Below the pieces are notes generated by a model that made no database searches, was not told the origin of the DNA, and saw only the letters and a program-made list of their open reading frames with translations. From Clostridia bacterium (GTDB lineage: Bacteria > Bacillota > Clostridia > Christensenellales > Aristaeellaceae): a stretch of 64,000 nt of DNA. Both the position numbers and the translations under genes were made by a program. Shown in pieces: positions 57,890-64,000 of the stretch. The stretch is from positions 1-64,000 of the forward strand of contig JAFQQT010000043.1 of the NCBI GenBank assembly GCA_017410455.1, written 5' to 3'. Every line of letters starts with the position of its first letter. Position 1 is the stretch's first letter.

Positions 57890-57923
57890 ACCTCCCCGAC
57901 GACTATGTTCCGGGGAGGTTTTT
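57890..57923 (+). promoter_or_regulatory. Hairpin with T-run overlapping the cinA ribosome site
   Basis: ACCTCCCCG (57890-57898) / CGGGGAGGT (57911-57919) forms a 9-bp stem, and the T-run (57919-57923) follows. The ribosome site GGGGAGG is in the 3' arm and the ATG at 57926 lies just after. It can act as the terminator of the MFS gene, and would also hide the cinA ribosome site when formed. Confidence 0.75.
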
Positions 57924-57925
57924 GT

Positions 57926-59080
57926 ATGATCGCGGAGATTCTCTGCATCGGCACGGAGCTGCTGATGGGGCAGACCCTCAACACCAACGCGCAGTTCATT
58001 TCCCGCCGCCTTTCGGCGCTGGGAATCAGCCAGTACCATCAAAGCGTAGTGGGCGACAACGAGGAGCGGCTGGAGGCGGCGAAGGTCGCCGGGCAGGCCC
58101 TCGTATTGCGCCCGGAGGCGGAGGCCATGGTGCGCGAGCGCTTCCGCCGCCTGGGCCGCACGATGACGGAGAACAACCTCTCCCAGGCCATGTTCACCCC
58201 GGACAGCACCGTGCTGGAGAACCCCTGGGGCACCGCGCCGGGCGCCATCGTGCCCGTGGGGGAGGGCAAGGCGGTCATCCACCTGCCCGGCCCGCCCAGG
58301 GAACTGGAGCCGATGTTCACGGAGCATGTGGAGCCCTGGCTGCAGACCCGCTCCGGCCGGGTGCTGGTCAGCCGGTACATCCGTATCTTCGGCATGGGCG
58401 AGGCGGAGGTGGACAGCCGCCTGAGCGACCTGATGGAGGGCAGCAACCCGACCCTCTCGCCCTACTGCGCCACGGGTGAGGTGATGCTGCGGGCCACCGC
58501 CAGCGCGGCGAGCGAGGCCGAAGCGCAGGAGCTGCTCCTGCCCCTGATGATCGAGGTGCGCCTGAGGCTGGGCAGCGTCATTTACGCCGTGGAGGAGGAT
58601 GACGGCGGCTCGCTGGAGAAGTGCGCTGTGGCGGCGCTGGGCGCGCGGGGCTGGACCTGTGCGACCTGCGAGAGCCTCACCGGCGGCCTGATCGCCGCGA
58701 CGCTGGTGAATGTCAGCGGCTCCTCCAGCGTGGTGCGCGGCGGCTTTGTCACCTACCAGACGGATACCAAGACCCTGCTGGCAGGCGTGCCGGCGGAGGT
58801 CATCGAGGAGCACAACGTGGTCAGCGCCGAGGTGGCCATGGGCATGGCACAGGGCACGCGCGAGCGCCTCGGGGTGGATATCGCCGTGAGCGCCACGGGC
58901 CTGGCCGGCCCCGGCGGCGGCACGCCTGAGCGCCCGGTGGGCACGGTGTTCGTCGGCGTTTCCACCGCGAAGGGAACCTACGCCATCCCCCTGCACCTGA
59001 CCGGCGACCGGCTGCGCATCCGCACCCTGTCCGTCAAGCACGCCATCAACGCCCTGCGCATGGAGGCGCTGAAGAAGTAA
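57926..59080 (+). CDS. cinA: CinA-family protein with internal deletion; intact nicotinamide-nucleotide amidase domain
   Basis: Start ATG 57926 with GGGGAGG upstream. 385 residues against about 410-420 for the family. The N-terminal MoCF-like domain begins normally (MIAEILCIGTELLMGQTLNTNAQFISRRL...VVGDNEERLEAA), but about 33 residues expected to include the GGLGPTxDDxT signature are missing; the sequence jumps from KVAGQ to ALVLRPEAEAMVRERF. The C-terminal domain is intact: CESLTGGLIAATLVNVSGSS, VVRGGFVTYQTDTKTLLAGV, AVSATGLAGPGGGTPERPVGTVFVG, and should deamidate nicotinamide mononucleotide in NAD recycling. The N-terminal activity (ADP-ribose pyrophosphatase or similar) is probably lost. 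The reading frame stays open across the deletion. Confidence 0.88.
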   Translation: MIAEILCIGTELLMGQTLNTNAQFISRRLSALGISQYHQSVVGDNEERLEAAKVAGQALVLRPEAEAMVRERFRRLGRTMTENNLSQAMFTPDSTVLENPWGTAPGAIVPVGEGKAVIHLPGPPRELEPMFTEHVEPWLQTRSGRVLVSRYIRIFGMGEAEVDSRLSDLMEGSNPTLSPYCATGEVMLRATASAASEAEAQELLLPLMIEVRLRLGSVIYAVEEDDGGSLEKCAVAALGARGWTCATCESLTGGLIAATLVNVSGSSSVVRGGFVTYQTDTKTLLAGVPAEVIEEHNVVSAEVAMGMAQGTRERLGVDIAVSATGLAGPGGGTPERPVGTVFVGVSTAKGTYAIPLHLTGDRLRIRTLSVKHAINALRMEALKK

Positions 59081-59085
59081 ACAGG

Positions 59086-59123
59086 AAACCGCCCTGCAGG
59101 CACGACGTCTGCAGGGCGGTTTT
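59086..59123. terminator. Bidirectional terminator between cinA and rfbD
   Basis: Perfect 14-bp stem AAACCGCCCTGCAG (59086-59099) / CTGCAGGGCGGTTT (59109-59122) with A-run and T-run at opposite ends; separates convergent genes. Confidence 0.92.
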
Positions 59124-59133
59124 GCTATGCAGT

Positions 59134-59973
59134 TCAGTCCCCCACGATGTAGCGGCGCAGCGCGTCCTCCCAGATGGGCAGGCGGGGGAAGCTGTTTTCG
59201 TCCAGCGAGCGCTTCGACAGGCGGCTGTTGAGGGGTCTGCGGGCGGCGCTGGGGTACTGGCTGGAGGGGATAGGGATCACCCGGCAGCGGCTGCCGTCCG
59301 CCCGGAGGATGACGCGGGCGAAGTCCGCAAAGGAGCAGAAGCCCTCGTTGGTGACGTTGTAGGTGCCGTAGCGCTCGGTGATGATCATCTGCGCGATGAG
59401 GCGGGCCAGGTCGAGGGTGTAGGTGGGGGAGCCGATCTGGTCATCCACGACGGTGATCTGCGATTTTTCCTGGCCCAGGCGGCGGATGGTCTCCACGAAG
59501 TTGCCGCCCCCGTGGCCGAAGAGCCAGGACACGCGCAGGATGAAGTGCCGGGAGGTGAGGCTGCGAACGGCCTCCTCGCCCTGCAGTTTGGACAGGCCAT
59601 AGACGTTTCGCGGGTTGGGCTTGTCGTATTCCTCCCGGGGCGTGTCGCCGGAGCCGTCAAAGATGTAGTCGGTGGAGATGTACAGGAGCCGGGCGTTCAC
59701 CGCGACGGCAGCCCGGGCGATGTTCAGCGTACCCATGCCGTTGACGGCGCAGCAGGCGACGGGCTCGCTCTCGGCGGCGTCCACGGCGGTCCAGGCGGCG
59801 CAGTGGACGATGGCTTCCGGCTGGAAGGCCTTCACGGCGGCCAGGACGGCAGCGGCGTCCCGCAGGTCGAAGTCCGCTGAGGATGTGCCCAGGCACTCGT
59901 GCCCCTGGGCTGCAAGCACCCGCAGCACGTCCTGACCGAGCATGCCTGTGGCGCCGGTGACGATGATTCTCAT
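59134..59973 (-). CDS. rfbD: dTDP-4-dehydrorhamnose reductase
   Basis: 279 residues, full length. Extended SDR fold: TGATGMLGQDVL (NAD(P) binding), YISTDYIFDG, NVYGLSKLQGEEAV, where YxxxK are the catalytic residues, LRVSWLFG, and the closing RRPLNSRLSKRSLDENSF. It makes dTDP-L-rhamnose from the 4-keto precursor, the last step of the rhamnose-donor pathway. The other genes of that pathway (rfbA, rfbB, rfbC) are not in the window. Own promoter. Confidence 0.93.
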   Translation of the reverse strand: MRIIVTGATGMLGQDVLRVLAAQGHECLGTSSADFDLRDAAAVLAAVKAFQPEAIVHCAAWTAVDAAESEPVACCAVNGMGTLNIARAAVAVNARLLYISTDYIFDGSGDTPREEYDKPNPRNVYGLSKLQGEEAVRSLTSRHFILRVSWLFGHGGGNFVETIRRLGQEKSQITVVDDQIGSPTYTLDLARLIAQMIITERYGTYNVTNEGFCSFADFARVILRADGSRCRVIPIPSSQYPSAARRPLNSRLSKRSLDENSFPRLPIWEDALRRYIVGD

Positions 59974-60009
59974 GGATACACCTCCGCTTCATGTGCCTTT
60001 CCGGAAAGT

Positions 60010-60038
60010 ATTATACCATTTTGGCCAATGTTATGCAA
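60010..60038 (-). promoter_or_regulatory. Promoter of rfbD
   Basis: On the minus strand: TTGCAT (60038-60033), 17-bp spacer, TATAAT (60015-60010), 37 bp before the start. Confidence 0.8.
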
Positions 60039-60065
60039 GGGTGCAACGCGAAAACAGACAGAAAA

Positions 60066-60096
60066 AGGCAGTGGCGGACCGGATCCACCGCTGCCT
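60066..60096. repeat. 31-nt palindromic repeat, copy 1 (terminator on minus strand)
   Basis: AGGCAGTGG...CCACCGCTGCCT hairpin, followed by TTTTT on the minus strand. A second copy with two mismatches lies at 60285-60315, in the same orientation. Confidence 0.85.
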
Positions 60097-60367
60097 CAGA
60101 CCATCAAAAAAGCCCGCAACCGCATCTTTTCCGGCAGGGATGCCGGAAAGGATGCTTCCTGCGTTGGCTGCAGCTGCAGATCCGGTCATTTACCGCGAAG
60201 TAAACTCCCGGATCTGCAGCTTTGCCGCCTTGGCTTGCAGACTTTTTTGAAGGTCTGCAAACCATCGACTTTGTCGATGCTTTGAGGCAGCGGCGGATCG
60301 GATCCACCGCTGCCTTTGCTGTTATTCATACATTTGTCCGGGCCTGACGGCTGTCCGGGCGGGTTCC
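60097..60367. other. Gene-free interval with nested hairpins
   Basis: No gene seen between rfbD and the SARP regulator. Besides the two 31-nt palindromes it contains TTTTCCGGCA / TGCCGGAAA (60127-60149) and paired copies of GATCTGCAGCT / AGCTGCAGATC around 60165-60225. It looks like successive terminators or a small palindromic element. Confidence 0.65.
60285..60315. repeat. 31-nt palindromic repeat, copy 2
   Basis: AGGCAGCGG (60285-60293) / CCGCTGCCT (60307-60315) with CGGATC/GATCC inside; 29 of 31 bases match copy 1. No T-run at this copy. Confidence 0.85.
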
Positions 60368-61567
60368 TCAGGCCTGCTGGGGCTTCCACGGGCCGTTGCC
60401 GGTGCTGATGGTGGTGAAGTCGAAGGTCAGCGTGCATCCGGCGGGGAACTGCAGGTAGAAGCTGCGCTTGAGGCGGTCGGCCACGGTGACGGCGTCGATG
60501 TGCGTGGCATGGGGCAGCAGCACGGCCACCTGCGTGGCGTTCAGGCGGGTGATGACGTCGCCGCGCCGGAGCTTGGCCACCATCACGTTGATCAGCCCCG
60601 TCATGGCTGCATCCAGCTGCCAGGGGGACTTCTCCAGCCCGCTGAGCATGGCCACGCCCAGGGTGATGGAGCTTTCGGTGCGCTCCAGGCTGCGCTGCTC
60701 CAGGCGGAAGAGCTCGCCGAACACCACGCGGTCGCACACCAGCGCGCCGGGGGCGTCTGCGCCCTGCAGGAGCTCGTCCCGCAGGGAGTCCAGGGCCTGG
60801 TGCAGGTCGCGGCTGCCCTGCAGCATGCGGGAATAGTATTCTTCCAGCGCCCGGGCGGGATCCTCGGCGGCGGCATGCAGCCCGCTGGCATGGTGATACT
60901 GCTGCAGCGCCTCGCTCTCGCGGCCGGAGTGCACCAGCGCGTCCATCAGGCGCATGTTCAGGGTGCTGTTCATGGGGTCGGCGTCCAGGGCTTCACGGCA
61001 GATGCTCACCATCTGCTGCATGCGCCCGGCGTCCTGCAGCTTCTGCAGCGCCTCTTCCACCACGTTGAGGTAGAGCTGGTGGAGTTCGTCGGTGCGCTGC
61101 TGCATCCAGTCGGGCTGGTCCATATCGCGCAGCAGGCGTCCGGTGTAGAGGGTCATCATCTGGCGGAAGCTGTGGGACTGCAGATCGTTCTCCACGTCGA
61201 TGCGCCCGTGCAGGCTGCTGGCGATGGTCAGGAATTCCTCCACGTCCACGGTCACGCCGGGCTGCGTTTCCCAGATGTAGCCGCCGCGAACCGTCTTCAG
61301 GCATGCGCCCAGGGAGGAACCCACCTGGGCCAGCAGCGTGCGCATGCGGCTGATGAGCGTCTTCAGGGCGCTTTCAGGGCGGGTGGCGTCGCTGTCGGGC
61401 CACATGGCGCGGGTCAGCGCCTGGGTGGTTTCCATGCGACCGCGGTTGAGGATCAGGTACTGTATCAGCTGGAGACCCTTGGGCGAGTGCGCCAGCACGT
61501 CGGTCATGGGCCTGCCGTCCACATCCACGTGGAAGCTGCCCAGCAGCCGGAGCCGGATTTCACTCAT
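60368..61567 (-). CDS. SARP/BTAD-type transcriptional regulator with degenerate GGDEF-like domain
   Basis: Start ATG 61567 with AAGGAAGGA upstream (a GTG one codon earlier is possible). 399 residues. Winged helix of OmpR/SARP type (about 5-95, RLRLLGSFHVDVDGRPM...LKTLISRMRTLL...GGYIWET), a bacterial transcriptional activation (BTAD) region with TPR-like helices (about 100-245: VDVEEFLTIASSLHG...LDADPMNSTLNMRLMDALVHSGR...ALQQYHHA), then a C-terminal domain (about 290-395) whose spacing fits a nucleotide-cyclase/GGDEF fold (LRRGDVITRLNATQVAVLLPHATHIDAVTVADRLKRSF), but the GGDEF signature is replaced by NATQV. It could sense rather than make a nucleotide. No DNA target is known. Own promoter. 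Confidence 0.88.
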   Translation of the reverse strand: MSEIRLRLLGSFHVDVDGRPMTDVLAHSPKGLQLIQYLILNRGRMETTQALTRAMWPDSDATRPESALKTLISRMRTLLAQVGSSLGACLKTVRGGYIWETQPGVTVDVEEFLTIASSLHGRIDVENDLQSHSFRQMMTLYTGRLLRDMDQPDWMQQRTDELHQLYLNVVEEALQKLQDAGRMQQMVSICREALDADPMNSTLNMRLMDALVHSGRESEALQQYHHASGLHAAAEDPARALEEYYSRMLQGSRDLHQALDSLRDELLQGADAPGALVCDRVVFGELFRLEQRSLERTESSITLGVAMLSGLEKSPWQLDAAMTGLINVMVAKLRRGDVITRLNATQVAVLLPHATHIDAVTVADRLKRSFYLQFPAGCTLTFDFTTISTGNGPWKPQQA

Positions 61568-61599
61568 CACATCAGATCCTTCCTTGGTAGTTTTAGGGT

Positions 61600-61628
61600 A
61601 TTATAGCACAGTTGGATGAAAACGGCAA
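61600..61628 (-). promoter_or_regulatory. Promoter of the SARP gene
   Basis: On the minus strand: TTGCCG (61628-61623), 17-bp spacer, TATAAT (61605-61600), 32 bp before the start codon. The -35 overlaps the right arm of the preceding gene's terminator. Confidence 0.7.
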
Positions 61629-61638
61629 GTCTTTGCCG
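61619..61638 (-). terminator. Terminator of the YeeE/YedE-like pair
   Basis: CGGCAA (61623-61628) / TTGCCG (61633-61638), loop GTCT, followed on the minus strand by TTTT. Confidence 0.65.
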
Positions 61639-61658
61639 CAGGCTTGTCTGCTGCGGCG

Positions 61659-62486
61659 TCACGCTTCGTCGGGAGGATCGGTGGGGGATGAGGGGTCTGC
61701 GTCCTGCGGGGGTTCACCGGCGTCGGGCGGGTCTTCGGCGCCGGCTTCCTCGGCGGGGGACTCATCCGTTGCGGTATCCACCACCAGCGGCTCCTCGCCG
61801 GGCAGCAGGGCCACGAAGGTTTCCTCCGGCGCGTCGGCAGCGGGTGCAGGGAGGCACAGCAGGGGCTCGGTCGGGGGCAGGGCAGGGGGCTCCGGCGGCA
61901 TTTCCGGGGCGGATTCATCCGGCGCTTCCGGGGCTGCGGCCCGGTTGGAGGGGATGCACGCCGCGATGGCCATCAGCAGCAGTCCCGCGCAGCCCTGTCC
62001 CAGAAAACCCCCGCCCAGCAGATACGGCTCGTCCAGCGTCACGCGGAAGAGCGTTGTGGCGCTGTGCGGCGGCAGGCTGCGCAGCGCTGCCAGCGGGCCA
62101 TCCAGCAGGGGCAGCAGCAGCGTTCCGGCCAGGCAGCCTGCCAGCGTGCACAGCGCGGATGCGCCATGCCGCCCCGACACCCCCGCAAAGGCCGTCAGCG
62201 GCGTGAAGCCCGCCAGCGCCACGGCCACGCCGAACACCGCGCCGCCCGCCAGCGCGCCGGCGGACAGGGGCAGCACCACCACCCCGTCCACATCGATGAC
62301 GGCCAGCCACATCAACAGCGCCGTCAGCGCCATGCCCGCGCCCACGGCCTCCAGCAGGCTGCGCGTGGCGTGGCACACCCGGAAGGCCAGCGCGCGGCGC
62401 AGCTCCACCGGGCTGCACAGGCGCGTCCAGCGCAGCGTCAGCCCCAACAGCAGCCCCAATATCCCGGGGATCAGCAGCGCCCTCAT
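61659..62486 (-). CDS. YeeE/YedE-like membrane protein with acidic Pro-rich tail
   Basis: Start ATG 62486, overlapping the upstream gene's stop by 4 bp. 275 residues. About 180 residues of membrane segments (MRALLIPGILGLLLGLTLRWTRLC, MALTALLMWLAVI, VLPLSAGALAGGAVFGVAVALAGFTP, FLGQGCAGLLLMAIAACI) with the GGGFLGQGC motif that fits the GGxLGxGC of YeeE/YedE sulfur-transport proteins. The last 90 residues are low complexity, rich in Pro, Glu and Ala, and cytoplasmic by the predicted topology. It may be one half of a split YeeE/YedE transporter for thiosulfate or a selenium-related compound; confidence in the family is moderate. Confidence 0.65.
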   Translation of the reverse strand: MRALLIPGILGLLLGLTLRWTRLCSPVELRRALAFRVCHATRSLLEAVGAGMALTALLMWLAVIDVDGVVVLPLSAGALAGGAVFGVAVALAGFTPLTAFAGVSGRHGASALCTLAGCLAGTLLLPLLDGPLAALRSLPPHSATTLFRVTLDEPYLLGGGFLGQGCAGLLLMAIAACIPSNRAAAPEAPDESAPEMPPEPPALPPTEPLLCLPAPAADAPEETFVALLPGEEPLVVDTATDESPAEEAGAEDPPDAGEPPQDADPSSPTDPPDEA

Positions 62487-62872
62487 GCGTCCACCTCCTG
62501 CCGGGTCAGCCGGGCGGTGAGGCAGGCGGATACCGCCGCTGTCCCCGCGAAGGCACAGGCTCCTGTGCTGCCCTCCAGCAGAGCAGGCAGGATGCGCCCC
62601 GTGCCGGCCATGCCGCAGGCCAGGGCCATCGCTGCGCCGTAGAGGAAGCAGGTCAGCATCCGCATGGGGCGGGGCCTTGTCATCCTCTGCCTGCGCCGCA
62701 GCAGCGCAATGAGCGCTGCCAGCCCGGCTCCTGCGGCCACCGCCGCTGCCAGAATCAGCGCGTACCTTTCGCCACGGTAGGCTGCCAGCCAGTCCACGCC
62801 GCCCGGCAGCAGCAGCGCCGCCCACAGGCACGCCAGCCAGAATCCACGCCAAAGGGGATGCTCCCTGCGCAT
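62483..62872 (-). CDS. YeeE/YedE-like membrane protein (N-terminal half)
   Basis: 129 residues with four hydrophobic segments (FWLACLWAALLLPGGVDWL, LILAAAVAAGAGLAALIALL, MRMLTCFLYGAAMALACGMAG, ACAFAGTAAVSACLTA). RPMRMLTCFLYGAAMALACG resembles the first half of YeeE/YedE proteins, although the usual GCPxR motif reads GMAGTGR here. It overlaps the downstream partner by 4 bp, so the two are translated together and may form the two halves of one transporter. The assignment is tentative. Confidence 0.6.
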   Translation of the reverse strand: MRREHPLWRGFWLACLWAALLLPGGVDWLAAYRGERYALILAAAVAAGAGLAALIALLRRRQRMTRPRPMRMLTCFLYGAAMALACGMAGTGRILPALLEGSTGACAFAGTAAVSACLTARLTRQEVDA

Positions 62873-62912
62873 ATCATCACCTCGCAGGAAGCATCCCCTG
62901 ATGGATGCGGAA

Positions 62913-63485
62913 TTATTCGGCTGTCAGCGCGGTTTCGATGCAGGCAGTCAGCGCCAGGGCGGCGCGCTCGGCGCACAGCACGGCTTCGTCCGGCACATGG
63001 ACGAACAGCCCGCGATACCCCAGCTCCGCCTCATGAAGCAGCAGGTGGTAGTACACATCGTTGCACACATACGCCCCCGCGGACAGGCTCAGCCCCGCGG
63101 GGATCTCCTTTGCCCGGAGGGCTTCGACCATCGCATGCACGGGCAGGCGGGTCATCAGGGCGGTTTCGCCGCCGGGGCAGATGGGCTCGCCGGAAAAGCG
63201 CTGCCCGGCGTTATCGGGGATGGCGCCCCAGCGGTAGTTGAGGGCGACCAGTTCCGGCGTGACGCCGCTGCGCCCGCTGGCAACGCCCGTGCAGATGACC
63301 AGCTCCGGCTGCAGGCGGCGGATCTCCGCCAGCAGGAGGTCGGCGGCCTGCTGATACACGACGGGCAGCCGCATGCGGTGCACTTCGCGCCCGCAGACCG
63401 CCTCCGGCACGCGCTGCACCGCCTCCCACGAGGGGTTGGCAGCCGCGCCGCCGAAGGGCTCGAATCCGGTGAGGAGGATGGACAT
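62913..63485 (-). CDS. pcp: Pyroglutamyl-peptidase I
   Basis: Start ATG 63485 (the frame is open upstream through repeat DNA without homology). 190 residues, a little short of the usual 205-215. Family C15 motifs: SILLTGFEPFGGAAANPSWEA, the PDNAGQRFSGEPI region with the catalytic Glu, the active-site Cys in SAGAYVCNDVYY, and the His in GLFVHVP. It removes N-terminal pyroglutamate from peptides in the cytoplasm, in keeping with peptide use by this organism. Its leader (63486-63807) is full of repeats. Confidence 0.9.
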   Translation of the reverse strand: MSILLTGFEPFGGAAANPSWEAVQRVPEAVCGREVHRMRLPVVYQQAADLLLAEIRRLQPELVICTGVASGRSGVTPELVALNYRWGAIPDNAGQRFSGEPICPGGETALMTRLPVHAMVEALRAKEIPAGLSLSAGAYVCNDVYYHLLLHEAELGYRGLFVHVPDEAVLCAERAALALTACIETALTAE

Positions 63486-63520
63486 GGTGGTGGCCTCCGG
63501 GGGTGGTGGTGTGGGGGAAT

Positions 63521-63796
63521 GTCCCCTTGCGGGGTGTAGGTTGTTATGTATCAAGAAAGGAGGAGCTGCATAGTGAAGCAGTTTTTCCGTCCCCTTGCGG
63601 GGCAATGAAGCAGCCGCCACGCCCGCTGCGGCGGGGAACTCCCTCAGTCATCCCGCAGGCGGGATGCCAGCTCCCTCGGGGAGGGAGCCTTTGGGTGCGG
63701 CGGGGTGGGGTGGTGTGTCCCCTTGCGGGGCTGTAATGTAATGGAATTTCTCATTTCGTTGTTGGTTTGTTTGCTTGCTTCCGTCCCCTCGCGGGG
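63521..63796. repeat. Four copies of a GTCCCCTTGCGGGG hairpin
   Basis: Copies at 63521-63534, 63589-63602, 63717-63730 and 63783-63796 (the last has C for T). Spacings are 68, 128 and 66, close to multiples of 64-68. The second and fourth are preceded by TTCC. The 53-nt element copy B lies between the second and third. The interval 63486-63852 has no gene. Confidence 0.85.
63637..63689. repeat. 53-nt structured dispersed element, copy B
   Basis: Reverse complement of copy A (42845-42897) with the same outer sequence (GGCTCCCTCCCCGAGGGAGCTG and CTGAGGGAGTT in its own orientation), but its inner stem reads CCCGC/GCGGG where copy A has CGAGC/GCTCG. Equal length, compensatory stem changes. Confidence 0.85.
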
Positions 63797-63807
63797 TGTG
63801 CATCCCC

Positions 63808-63836
63808 ATTATACCACACCCCGCTCCCCTGCGCAA
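63808..63836 (-). promoter_or_regulatory. Possible promoter of pcp
   Basis: On the minus strand: TTGCGC (63836-63831), 17-bp spacer, TATAAT (63813-63808). About 320 bp upstream of pcp, which would give a long repeat-filled leader. Confidence 0.45.
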
Positions 63837-63852
63837 CCCCGGCCGCCGCGCC

Positions 63853-64000
63853 TCATACGCGGCCGGCGGGGGCTGCCCCGGGTGCATAAGGCGCACCGGT
63901 CAGGGGGATGTATGTGGAAGGCTTGCGCAAAGCCGGGATTTTCGCGTCATCGCGGGTGGTGGCGGAGGTTTCCGTGGGGTCGGCAAGGCTGGTCAGCAGA
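63853..64000 (-). CDS. 3' end of a gene continuing past the window (unknown)
   Basis: A minus-strand frame is open from the window edge to TGA at 63855-63853, about 48 residues, ending LTGAPYAPGAAPAGRV. Composition is Pro/Ala/Thr-rich with no domain recognised. It may be the linker tail of a larger protein; whether it is coding depends on the sequence beyond the edge. Confidence 0.4.
   Translation of the reverse strand, partial: LLTSLADPTETSATTRDDAKIPALRKPSTYIPLTGAPYAPGAAPAGRV

Noticed and set aside
63521-63796. CRISPR array
   Set aside because: Repeat core is only 14 bp, spacers are uneven and no cas genes are present.

Overview
The window looks like a chromosomal segment of a GC-rich (about 60%), spore-forming type, monoderm Bacillota, most likely an uncultured or recently named gut Clostridia lineage. 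Reasons: a CwlD-type cell-wall amidase, YwlG and DUF3899 family proteins, strong GGAGG-type ribosome sites, sigma-A promoters (TTGACA-17-TATAAT), many secreted SH3 and Ig-like proteins with short signal peptides, no outer-membrane genes, and intergenic repeat elements of a kind known from gut Firmicutes. The exact genus cannot be read from the sequence.

Layout. 1-6.5 kb: the end of a BACON/SH3 surface protein, a membrane protein with a cytoplasmic TIR domain and a long extracellular part, and a large SH3/peptidoglycan-binding secreted protein. 6.8-15.8 kb: a complete oligopeptide-type ABC transporter operon (binding protein, two permeases, two ATPases, DUF3899 protein) in which nearly every subunit carries unusual insertions. 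16-17.4 kb: RidA and a pyridoxal/pyridoxamine-kinase family protein. 17.4-19.1 kb (minus): an ECF-like sigma factor with a winged-helix partner. 19.2-25.9 kb: glycoside hydrolases GH3 (minus), GH29 and GH31 (plus), which would release terminal sugars from plant or host glycans. 26-27.7 kb: an EAL phosphodiesterase and a LURP-one-like protein. 27.8-34.9 kb (minus): a membrane protein, YwlG, a DUF2974 lipase-like protein, FtsK/SpoIIIE and a secreted RsiV-like protein. 35-40.8 kb: three secreted proteins, including a PIG-L deacetylase fused to a phosphodiester glycosidase. 41-49.6 kb: housekeeping genes (mnmG, GNAT, EamA exporter, ftsY, AI-2E-type permease, SpoU methyltransferase, NifX-like, DUF5665, lspA, RluA-type pseudouridine synthase). 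49.6-56.4 kb (minus): cwlD, two secreted proteins, an AraC regulator, PAP2, an XRE membrane regulator and a Ste24-type protease. 56.6-59.1 kb: an MFS transporter and an internally deleted cinA. 59.1-64 kb (minus): rfbD, a SARP/BTAD regulator with a decayed GGDEF-like domain, a YeeE/YedE-like pair, pcp, and the tail of one more gene.

The non-coding DNA is unusually rich. Between cwlD and the next gene (50.55-50.73 kb) is a dense cluster of DnaA boxes that resembles a replication origin, followed by an array of four or five hairpins. A 53-nt element occurs twice (42.85 and 63.64 kb), with compensatory changes in its inner stem. Long stem-loops lie between the binding-protein and permease genes, between permease and ATPase genes, and over the ribosome site of cinA. 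The most promising candidates for something undescribed are the TIR-transmembrane-zinc-ribbon protein, the sigma factor with its winged-helix partner, the origin-like cluster, and the covarying 53-nt element. No rRNA, tRNA, CRISPR array, prophage or transposase gene was seen.
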